A DNA stretch of 5,061 bases from an uncultured Acetatifactor sp. (GTDB lineage Bacteria > Bacillota > Clostridia > Lachnospirales > Lachnospiraceae). The stretch is taken from NCBI GenBank assembly GCA_910586515.1, contig CAJUGL010000110.1, positions 1-5,061 of the forward strand, in the 5' to 3' direction. Both the position numbers and the translations under genes were made by a program. A model generated the notes under the pieces. The model was not told where the DNA came from. It did not search any database and saw nothing but the letters and a program-made list of their open reading frames with translations. Below are positions 1 through 5,061 of this stretch, piece after piece (the stretch's first letter is position 1; every line of letters starts with the position of its first letter).

Positions 1-35
1 CGCCCGCCAGAAAGCTGTATTGTTCCTACTAATTG
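1..35. other. unexplained left-edge sequence upstream of the maff2 remnant
   Basis: The Maff2-like reading frame (codons starting at 33, 36, 39 and so on) has a TAA stop at 30-32, and the residues encoded before it do not resemble the family. The break therefore lies near position 35. One reading is that bases 2-10 (Ala-Arg-Gln in another frame) belong to the native gene, whose family pattern is roughly G-A-(K/R)-x-Q-G. About 25 bp (11-35) would then be inserted before the GGG-ATA codons, shifting the frame by one. Other readings are the end of an IS or intron, or an assembly artefact. No inverted repeat or group II intron domain V is visible in this short stretch. Confidence 0.4.
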
Positions 36-119
36 GGGATAACACAACTGATGGCCGGAGGTGGGGTTGTCCTTATCGGCACACAGTTGATCCCGCTTCT
101 TGGAAACCTGTTCAGCTAA
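33..119 (+). CDS. Maff2-like mobile-element membrane protein, C-terminal part only
   Basis: The frame ends at TAA 117-119 and encodes a tail with LMAGGGVVLIGTQLIPLL followed by GNLFS. Maff2 proteins are small (about 60-75 aa) hydrophobic proteins of Firmicutes ICEs. As I know the family, they end in a QLMAGGG-(hydrophobic)-LIPLL segment that forms the second membrane helix. They sit directly upstream of the VirB6/TrbL-like gene, exactly as here, and resemble small pilin or pore-type subunits, although a biochemical role is not established. The N-terminal half is missing: the frame is closed by a stop at 30-32, and no start codon with a ribosome site is present in the window. The gene is therefore either interrupted just upstream or cut by the contig edge after a rearrangement. 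The gap to the next gene is 21 bp. Confidence 0.7.
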   Translation: MGITQLMAGGGVVLIGTQLIPLLGNLFS

Positions 120-125
120 TAATGG

Positions 126-134
126 AAAGGGGAC
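126..134 (+). promoter_or_regulatory. ribosome binding site of the virB6-like gene
   Basis: The purine run AAAGGGGA lies about 7 bases before the ATG at 141. It supports that start and separates it from the maff2 stop at 117-119. Confidence 0.7.
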
Positions 135-140
135 TCACTC

Positions 141-1013
141 ATGTTCGATGGCATTTTTGAGGCAATCGAAAAGTGGATGAGGGAGCTTTTGACCGGGATG
201 GTAACGTCCAACCTAACGGAAATGTTCATGGATGTCAATGAGAAAACCGGGGAGATTGCCGCGCAGGTTGGGCAGACGCCGCAGGGATGGAACGGGAGCA
301 TTTTCAGCCTGATACAGAATCTTTCAAATTCGGTGATCGTGCCGATTGCAGGCATGATCATCACGTTTGTCCTCTGCTATGAGCTGATCTCCATGCTGAC
401 GGAGAAAAACAGTATGCACGAGATAGATACCTGGATGTTTTTCAAGTATTTCTTCAAGATGTGGGTGGCTGTGTATCTGGTCAGCAATACCTTTACGATA
501 ACAATGGCAGTCTTTGACGTGGGGCAGCATGTGGTGAGCGCCGCAGGCGGCGCCATCAACTCACAGACTGCCATTAATATAGATTCCATGATAGAAACGA
601 TGGAAACGACGATGGAATCAATGGAGATCGGGGAGCTTGTGGTGTTAGCTTTGGAAACCATGCTGGTCAGCCTGTGCATGAAGATTATGTCCGTAGTGAT
701 TACGGTGCTTCTGTACGGGCGTATGATAGAGATCTACCTTTACACTTCGGTTGCGCCAATCCCCTTTGCAACCTTCTCCAACCGGGAATGGGGGCAGGTG
801 GGGAACAATTATTTCCGTGGGCTCCTGGCGCTTGGGTTCCAGGGGTTCTTTATGATGGTGTGCGTCGGCATTTATGCAGTGCTGGTGTCAACCATCCAGA
901 TTTCAGACAACATGCATTCGGCGCTGTTCGGGGTGGCGGCTTATACCGTGGTCCTCTGTTTCAGCCTGATGAAAACAAGCGGCTTGAGCAAGGCAGTGTT
1001 CAATGCGCATTAG
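141..1013 (+). CDS. virB6: VirB6/TrbL-like conjugal transfer membrane protein (CD1112-type)
   Basis: This 290-aa polytopic protein probably forms the inner-membrane channel of the conjugation machinery. Hydrophobic segments are visible at about residues 63-86, 103-125, 166-193, 196-212, 228-251 and 260-280. The fourth contains YTSVAPIPFATF, a loop typical of the Gram-positive VirB6/TrbL-like proteins. The N-terminus (about 1-60) is amphipathic and begins MFDGIFEAIEKWM, as in ICE homologues. Residues 148-164 form a Met/Glu/Thr-rich stretch (SMIETMETTMESMEIGE) between the second and third hydrophobic blocks. The length is normal for the family and no frameshift or internal stop is seen. The start at 141 has a good ribosome site. 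Its position after maff2 and upstream of the PrgI-like and VirB4-like genes supports the assignment. The odd point is that the next gene is a radical SAM gene rather than prgI. Confidence 0.85.
   Translation: MFDGIFEAIEKWMRELLTGMVTSNLTEMFMDVNEKTGEIAAQVGQTPQGWNGSIFSLIQNLSNSVIVPIAGMIITFVLCYELISMLTEKNSMHEIDTWMFFKYFFKMWVAVYLVSNTFTITMAVFDVGQHVVSAAGGAINSQTAINIDSMIETMETTMESMEIGELVVLALETMLVSLCMKIMSVVITVLLYGRMIEIYLYTSVAPIPFATFSNREWGQVGNNYFRGLLALGFQGFFMMVCVGIYAVLVSTIQISDNMHSALFGVAAYTVVLCFSLMKTSGLSKAVFNAH
588..626 (+). repeat. short degenerate ATGGAAACG-type repeats inside the virB6-like gene
   Basis: ATGATAGAAACG, ATGGAAACGACG, ATGGAATCA and ATGGAGATC follow one another in frame and encode Met-Ile-Glu-Thr / Met-Glu-Thr-Thr / Met-Glu-Ser / Met-Glu-Ile. 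The run lies in the hydrophilic loop before the third hydrophobic block. It could be a slippage-prone or amphipathic segment; no function is known. Confidence 0.5.
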
Positions 1014-1017
1014 ACGG

Positions 1018-1028
1018 CAGGAAGGGGG
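1018..1028 (+). promoter_or_regulatory. ribosome binding site fixing a TTG start
   Basis: A strong GCAGGAAGGGGG sequence directly after the virB6-like stop (1011-1013) lies about 5 bases before the TTG at 1034-1036. The radical SAM frame is also open upstream to 674, inside the virB6-like gene. The ribosome site and the onset of a family-like N-terminus (KIGLIDVDSHNWPN) decide for TTG 1034. Confidence 0.75.
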
Positions 1029-1033
1029 ATTTT

Positions 1034-1927
1034 TTGAAGATTGGACTGATAGACGTGGATTCCCATAACTGGCCGAACCTGTGCCTGATGAAGCTGTCGG
1101 CTTACCATAAAGCGCAGGGGCATTCTGTGGAGTGGTGGAAACCGGAAGGCAGGTATGACGTGGTTTATAAAAGCAGGGTGTTTACAGACACCTATTCCAA
1201 AGACACGGTTACTGTCAGGAATGCCGGGAAGGTAATCATGGGCGGCACAGGCTATGGCATGAAGGAATGCCTGCCGGATGCAATGGAGCATAGTTATCCG
1301 GATTACGGCTTATATCCGCAGTTTCCGGATACGGCGTATGGCTTTTTAAGCCGTGGATGCCCCCGGAACTGTGGGTTCTGCATTGTAAGCGGCAAAGAAG
1401 GGAGAAGGAGTGTACAAGTTGCCGATCTGTCTGAATTTTGGGATGGGCAGAAAGAGATAAAGTTGATGGATGCGAACCTTCTGGCCTGCCCGGAACATGA
1501 AAAGCTGATACAGCAGCTTGCGGAAAGCCGGGCCTGGGTGGATTTCTCCCAGGGGCTGGACATACGTCTGGTCAACCCGGACAATGTTTCACTTTTGAAT
1601 AAAGTCCGCACAAAGGCGGTTCATTTTGCATGGGACAATCCAGACGAGGATTTGACGGGGCATTTCCAGAGGTTTTTAGAATTGACGGCAGTGAAGGATA
1701 AACGGAAACGGCAGGTCTATGTGCTTACGAATTATGGGAGCAGCCATGAGCAGGATTTGTACCGTGTGGAAACTCTGCGTGATATGGGATTCTCCCCGTA
1801 TGTGATGGTCTATGACCGGCCAAGTGCGCCAAAGATTACCCGCCAGCTTCAGCGGTGGGTGAACAACAAGCGGATATTTTATACGGTAAAGGATTTTGCA
1901 GATTACGCGCCTGCCAGGAAGGAGTGA
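1034..1927 (+). CDS. radical SAM protein of unknown function embedded in the transfer operon
   Basis: This 297-aa protein starts at TTG. It carries the canonical radical SAM cluster motif CPRNCGFC (C109, C113, C116; CX3CX2C), which binds the 4Fe-4S cluster that cleaves S-adenosylmethionine. The surrounding SRGCPRNCGFC resembles B12-associated and methylthiotransferase-type radical SAM enzymes. Residues 1-100 may be a small Rossmann-like domain: strand KIGLIDV, then DSHNWPN, a helix, and later GKVIMGGTGYG, loosely recalling cobalamin-binding domains. The usual DxHxxG signature is not intact and the domain is short. After the cluster come KLMDANLLAC (143-152), FSQGLDIRL (171-179) and QVYVLTNYG (227-235), consistent with successive strands of the partial TIM barrel. 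No signal peptide or membrane segment is seen, so it should be cytoplasmic. It starts 20 bp after the virB6-like gene and ends 7 bp before prgI. Substrate and product cannot be inferred; tRNA, peptide or small-molecule modification are all possible. Confidence 0.85.
   Translation: MKIGLIDVDSHNWPNLCLMKLSAYHKAQGHSVEWWKPEGRYDVVYKSRVFTDTYSKDTVTVRNAGKVIMGGTGYGMKECLPDAMEHSYPDYGLYPQFPDTAYGFLSRGCPRNCGFCIVSGKEGRRSVQVADLSEFWDGQKEIKLMDANLLACPEHEKLIQQLAESRAWVDFSQGLDIRLVNPDNVSLLNKVRTKAVHFAWDNPDEDLTGHFQRFLELTAVKDKRKRQVYVLTNYGSSHEQDLYRVETLRDMGFSPYVMVYDRPSAPKITRQLQRWVNNKRIFYTVKDFADYAPARKE
1917..1924 (+). promoter_or_regulatory. ribosome binding site of the prgI-like gene
   Basis: AGGAAGGAG, embedded in the last codons of the radical SAM gene, lies 10 bases before ATG 1935. 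Translation of prgI may be coupled to that of the radical SAM gene. Confidence 0.7.
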
Positions 1928-1934
1928 TTGATAG

Positions 1935-2315
1935 ATGGCATTTGTATCCGTGCCAAAAGATTTGACGAAGATTAAGAATAAGGTGGTTTTGAACCTTACA
2001 AAGAGGCAGCTTGTCTGCCTTGTGATTGCGGCGGCTGTGGGGCTGCCTTTTTATTTCCTCACGAAAAATTATATCGGGACGAGCAATGCGGCAACGGGCA
2101 TGGTGCTTTTCATGCTCCCGGCATTTTTGTTCGCCATGTATGAGAAGGACGGGATGCCGCTTGAGAAGGTTCTTTTGAATATCATCAATGTGAAGCTGAA
2201 AAAGCCGGCAGTCCGGAGGTATGAAACAAATAATATCTACGAGATGGAGGAAAGAAAAATAGAGACAAAACAGAAGAAAGGGGGAGGGGCGCATGGGAAG
2301 AAAAAGAGAAAATAG
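1935..2315 (+). CDS. prgI: PrgI-family conjugal transfer membrane protein
   Basis: This 126-aa protein has the PrgI-family layout. A short N-terminal segment (AFVSVPKDLTKIKNK) is followed by two membrane helices at about residues 25-43 and 49-68, then a cytoplasmic tail. The family is named after PrgI of the enterococcal pCF10 transfer system. It is regarded as a VirB3-like component that sits beside the VirB4 ATPase at the membrane, which fits its place directly before virB4. The tail is charged and ends in a strongly basic cluster (residues about 108-126, KIETKQKKGGGAHGKKKRK). The last 23 bp overlap the virB4 start, and the basic tail is partly encoded by the purine-rich virB4 ribosome site. 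Length is normal and the frame is intact. Confidence 0.85.
   Translation: MAFVSVPKDLTKIKNKVVLNLTKRQLVCLVIAAAVGLPFYFLTKNYIGTSNAATGMVLFMLPAFLFAMYEKDGMPLEKVLLNIINVKLKKPAVRRYETNNIYEMEERKIETKQKKGGGAHGKKKRK
2277..2289 (+). promoter_or_regulatory. ribosome binding site of virB4 inside the prgI-like gene
   Basis: GAAAGGGGGAGGGG lies about 4 bases before ATG 2293 and inside the last codons of the prgI-like gene. It supports translational coupling of the two products and the choice of the long virB4 start. Confidence 0.7.
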
Positions 2316-5049
2316 ACAGCCGGTCCGGGTGACGGGCAAAGAGGATGCAATCAATCTGGATGACTGGCTGGACGGGCCGGAGGATGATTACATAGATTTT
2401 GAAAACAATCCCGCTTATTCCGGGACGGGCGGCAGCACAGGAATCAACAGAAAACTCACCCGCCGTGAGAAAAAGGCGATGGAGAAAGCGGCGAAAGAGG
2501 CAGAGAAGTTAAGGAAGATCCAGGAGGAAGCAGACCGGAAAGCAGAATTGAAAGCCGCCCGTGAAGCAGAGAAAGAGGCAAAGAGGGAGGCTGCAAAGCA
2601 GAAAGCGGAGAAAAAGAAAGCCGTTTCTAAGAAAAAACCACATCCGGCATCGTCGGCACATAAATCCAGTGCAGGAAATACGTCGGCACATAAAGGCAGG
2701 GATACGGCAAAGGCGAAAAAAGCAAAAGAGAAACAGATTTCCGCACAGCAGTCTATCCCCTACCGGGAGATGGCGAAGGACGGGATCTGCCGGGTGCAGG
2801 ATAAATATTATTCCAAGACCATTCGGTTCTATGATATTAACTACCAGTTGGCGCAGAATGAGGACAAGAACGCTATTTTTGAGAACTGGTGCGATTTCCT
2901 CAATTATTTTGACAGCACCATCCATTTTCAGCTATCTTTTGTAAACCATCACAGCAACATGAAAGAGTTTGAATCCATCATCCAGATCAAGCCGCAGAAC
3001 GATGATTTTGACGATGTGCGGATGGAGTATGCGCAGATGCTGAAAAACCAGCTTGCGAAGGGCAATAATGGGCTTGTCCGCACGAAGTATATCACATTTG
3101 GGATTGAAGCGGACAACATCCGGGAAGCAAAACCGAAGCTGGAACGGATTGAAGCGGATATTCTGAATAATTTCAAGGTGCTTGGCGTATCTGCTTATCC
3201 TTTAAATGGAGAGGAACGCCTGCAGGTGCTGTATGAAACTTTTAACCCGGAGGAAAACACGCCGTTTCAATTTTCCTATGATAATGTGCTGCGTACCGGG
3301 ATGGGGACGAAGGATTTCATTGCGCCCACCAGTTTTGTATTCAGGAACGGGAAGGATTTCCAGATGGGGGATACCCTTGGGGCGGCGTCCTACTTACAGA
3401 TACTTGCCCCGGAGCTGACGGATAAGATGCTTGCGGAGTTCCTGGATATGGACAGAAATCTGATGGTAAACCTCCATATCCAGTCCTTAGACCAGATGAA
3501 GGCGATCAAGCTGGTGAAAAGCAAGGTGACGGACATTAACCGGATGAAGATCGAGGAGCAGAAGAAGGCAGTACGTTCCGGGTATGATATGGACATCATC
3601 CCCTCTGACCTCAATACTTATGGAGGGGAAGCGAAGCGGCTGTTGGAAGATTTGCAGTCCCGGAATGAGAGGATGTTCCTTGTAACGGCGCTGTTCTTAA
3701 ATACAGCAAAGACAAAGCAGGAGCTGGACAATGCCGTATTCCAGACGGCGGGCATTGCGCAGAAATATAATTGCTCCTTGCGCCGCCTGGATTATATGCA
3801 GGAGCAGGGACTGATGAGCAGCGTCCCGCTGGGATTGAATTTAGTCCCCATTAAACGTGCGCTGACTACCACATCTACGGCGATTTTCGTCCCGTTTACC
3901 ACACAGGAATTATTTATGGCAGGGGAATCGTTATATTACGGCTTAAATGCGTTGAGCAACAACATGATTATGGTAGACCGGAAGAAGCTGAAAAACCCGA
4001 ACGGCCTGATACTCGGTACGCCTGGTTCCGGTAAATCTTTTTCAGCGAAACGGGAGATTACCAATGCTTTCTTTGCCACGCAGGACGACATCATTATTGG
4101 AGATCCGGAGGGAGAGTATTATCCCCTTGTCCATGCATTGGGTGGGCAGGTGATTCATATCTCTGCTACGAGCCGTGACTATATTAATCCGATGGACATC
4201 AACATGGATTATTCGGACGATGATAACCCGTTAGGGGTGAAAAGCGATTTTATCTTATCTTTGTGCGAGCTGATTATGGGGGTAAGGAACGGCATTGAAG
4301 CGGAGGAAAAATCGGTCATTGACCGCTGCCTGCCGATTGTGTACCAGAAATATTTCGAGAATCCGGTTCCAGAGAACATGCCGGTGCTTGGGGATTTATA
4401 CCAGTGCCTCCGGGAACAGAAGGAAGTGCAGGCACAGCGGATTGCAACAGCATTGGAGATCTATGTAAATGGTTCTTTGAAGGTGTTTAACCATCAAACC
4501 AATGTGGAGCTGGAAAACCGTATCATCTGCTTCGACATTAAGGATTTGGGGAAACAATTGAAGAAGCTGGGGATGCTGATTGTGCAGGATCAGGTGTGGA
4601 ACCGTGTCACCGTCAACCGTGCTTCCCATAAGTCCACCAGATACTATATTGACGAGTTCCATCTGCTTTTAAAAGAAGAACAGACGGCGGCATATTCAGT
4701 GGAAATCTGGAAGCGTTTCAGGAAATGGGGAGGAATCCCGACAGGCATTACGCAGAACATCAAAGATTTGCTGTCAAGCCGGGAAATTGAGAATATTTTT
4801 GAAAACTCGGACTTCATTTATATGCTGAACCAGGCGGCAGGGGACAGACAGATCTTGGCGAAGCAGCTCAATATCTCCCCACACCAGTTGTCCTATGTGA
4901 CGAACAGCGGGGAAGGTGAGGGATTGATTTTTTATGGGAGTACCATTATTCCTTTTAAAGATAAATTTGACCGTTCATTGCGCCTCTATGCGTTGATGAC
5001 AACCAAACTGATTATTCTAATGCTTGGGAGCCACCAATTTAAAGCTTGA
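2293..5049 (+). CDS. virB4: VirB4-like conjugal transfer ATPase (CD1110-type), C-terminus replaced by IS-like sequence
   Basis: This is the ATPase that energises pilus/pore assembly and DNA-protein transfer, at the cytoplasmic face of the membrane. Residues 1-50 are acidic (DDWLDGPEDDYIDFENN). Residues about 53-150 are a Lys/Glu/Ala-rich, probably helical extension. The conserved VirB4 region begins near 154 (SIPYREMAKDGICRV). Key ATPase motifs are intact: Walker A GTPGSGKS (575-582), DPEGEY (604-609), Walker B YYIDEFHLLL with D787-E788, and GITQN (818-822). Native similarity ends around LRLYALMTTK (residue 905). The last 13 codons (LIILMLGSHQFKA) and the TGA at 5047-5049 lie in repeat-bearing sequence like an IS end. 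The native tail after this point is normally short, so the ATPase core looks complete and the product might still work. The start overlaps prgI by 23 bp with a strong ribosome site. The first 150 residues are longer than I expect for the family. Confidence 0.9.
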   Translation: MGRKRENRQPVRVTGKEDAINLDDWLDGPEDDYIDFENNPAYSGTGGSTGINRKLTRREKKAMEKAAKEAEKLRKIQEEADRKAELKAAREAEKEAKREAAKQKAEKKKAVSKKKPHPASSAHKSSAGNTSAHKGRDTAKAKKAKEKQISAQQSIPYREMAKDGICRVQDKYYSKTIRFYDINYQLAQNEDKNAIFENWCDFLNYFDSTIHFQLSFVNHHSNMKEFESIIQIKPQNDDFDDVRMEYAQMLKNQLAKGNNGLVRTKYITFGIEADNIREAKPKLERIEADILNNFKVLGVSAYPLNGEERLQVLYETFNPEENTPFQFSYDNVLRTGMGTKDFIAPTSFVFRNGKDFQMGDTLGAASYLQILAPELTDKMLAEFLDMDRNLMVNLHIQSLDQMKAIKLVKSKVTDINRMKIEEQKKAVRSGYDMDIIPSDLNTYGGEAKRLLEDLQSRNERMFLVTALFLNTAKTKQELDNAVFQTAGIAQKYNCSLRRLDYMQEQGLMSSVPLGLNLVPIKRALTTTSTAIFVPFTTQELFMAGESLYYGLNALSNNMIMVDRKKLKNPNGLILGTPGSGKSFSAKREITNAFFATQDDIIIGDPEGEYYPLVHALGGQVIHISATSRDYINPMDINMDYSDDDNPLGVKSDFILSLCELIMGVRNGIEAEEKSVIDRCLPIVYQKYFENPVPENMPVLGDLYQCLREQKEVQAQRIATALEIYVNGSLKVFNHQTNVELENRIICFDIKDLGKQLKKLGMLIVQDQVWNRVTVNRASHKSTRYYIDEFHLLLKEEQTAAYSVEIWKRFRKWGGIPTGITQNIKDLLSSREIENIFENSDFIYMLNQAAGDRQILAKQLNISPHQLSYVTNSGEGEGLIFYGSTIIPFKDKFDRSLRLYALMTTKLIILMLGSHQFKA
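2651..2694 (+). repeat. 14-bp direct repeat, 30-bp period, inside virB4
   Basis: CGTCGGCACATAAA occurs exactly at 2651-2664 and 2681-2694. It encodes Ser-Ala-His-Lys twice (residues 121-124 and 131-134), ten codons apart, in the linker between the charged helix and the VirB4 core. This looks like a recent in-frame tandem duplication in a low-complexity linker. Confidence 0.8.
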
Positions 5050-5061
5050 GAGCCACCCAAA
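5009..5061. mobile_element. probable end of an IS21-family-like insertion sequence (partial)
   Basis: VirB4 similarity stops at about 5007. A TG dinucleotide at 5009-5010, the usual outer base pair of IS21-family ends, begins a stretch carrying GCTTGGGAGCCACC (5022-5035) and GCTTGAGAGCCACC (5044-5057). IS21-family elements carry several repeats of about 20 bp near each end, often containing a GGGAGCCA-like core, which bind the IstA transposase. The istA/istB genes, the other end and the target duplication lie outside the window, so the family assignment is an inference and the exact boundary is uncertain by a few bases. Confidence 0.55.
5022..5058 (+). repeat. two imperfect 15-bp direct repeats, 22-bp period
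   Basis: GCTTGGGAGCCACCA (5022-5036) and GCTTGAGAGCCACCC (5044-5058) differ at two positions. Their spacing of two helical turns fits transposase-binding repeats at an IS end. The virB4 stop codon (5047-5049) lies within the second copy. Confidence 0.8.

Noticed and set aside
1..35. 3' end of a group II intron
   Set aside because: The domain V hairpin expected just upstream of an intron end is not inside the window and no domain VI hairpin could be drawn, so the call cannot be supported.
2..160. Open frame at the left edge beginning ARQKAVLFLLIGDN and running to TGA at 158-160
   Set aside because: Downstream it overlaps the clear Maff2 tail in the wrong frame and becomes Trp/Arg/Pro-rich nonsense. 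At most the first three codons may be native.
588..626. Repeat array or CRISPR-like structure in the virB6-like gene
   Set aside because: The units are only 9-12 bp, degenerate, without spacers, and explained by Met-Glu-Thr coding in an intact gene.
674..1033. Upstream extension of the radical SAM frame, giving a 417-aa protein
   Set aside because: It lies wholly inside the virB6-like gene in another frame, its translation has no family-like features, and a strong ribosome site precedes TTG 1034.
1014..1033. Terminator or promoter between the virB6-like and radical SAM genes
   Set aside because: The 20-bp gap contains only the ribosome site; there is no hairpin with a T-run, and the T6 run at 1030-1035 overlaps the start codon.
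1836..2354. Minus-strand open frame of 172 codons across the prgI-like gene
   Set aside because: It is antisense to a well-supported gene, its Cys/Pro/His-rich composition is typical of shadow frames, and no convincing ribosome site was seen.
2509..2944. Overlapping open frames on both strands (138 aa minus, 127 aa plus) within the virB4 N-terminal region
   Set aside because: The lysine-codon-rich virB4 extension opens other frames by composition. The products are low-complexity (Arg/Lys-rich on plus, Phe/Leu/Cys-rich on minus) and unlike real proteins.

Overview
This window is a piece of the mating-pore (type IV secretion) operon of an integrative and conjugative element (ICE) from a low-to-mid GC Gram-positive bacterium. 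The source is most likely a gut Clostridia/Lachnospiraceae member. The gene order small Maff2-like membrane protein, polytopic VirB6/TrbL-like protein, PrgI-like protein, VirB4-like ATPase matches the CD1113-CD1112-CD1111-CD1110 block of the Clostridioides difficile CTn/Tn1549-type conjugative transposons (family knowledge, not a search result). All real genes are on the + strand, with purine-rich Shine-Dalgarno sites and very small gaps or overlaps, so they look like one transcript. No promoter, terminator, tRNA, rRNA or CRISPR array is visible.

Layout: positions 1-35 are unexplained sequence at the left edge. Positions 33-119 encode the last residues of a Maff2-type protein. Positions 141-1013 encode the VirB6-like channel protein (290 aa). 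Positions 1034-1927 encode a 297-aa radical SAM protein from a TTG start. Positions 1935-2315 encode the PrgI-like two-helix membrane protein (126 aa). Positions 2293-5049 encode the VirB4-like ATPase, with a long charged N-terminal extension. From about 5009 to the window end the sequence changes to two imperfect copies, 22 bp apart, of a GCTTGRGAGCCACC unit, resembling the end of an IS21-family insertion sequence. The last 13 codons and stop of the virB4 frame come from this sequence.

VirB6-like, PrgI-like and Maff2-like proteins would form the membrane part of the conjugation pore, and VirB4 would power its assembly or substrate transfer. The unusual item is the radical SAM gene placed between the virB6-like and prgI-like genes, which I recall as adjacent in the standard module. 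It has an intact CX3CX2C cluster motif and a short N-terminal domain faintly like a cobalamin-binding fold, and its function cannot be read from the sequence. Both edges look like junctions: the maff2 coding sequence is lost upstream of about position 35, and virB4 runs into the IS-like repeats on the right. This copy of the element may therefore be decaying or rearranged, or the window may be a contig that ended at repeats.
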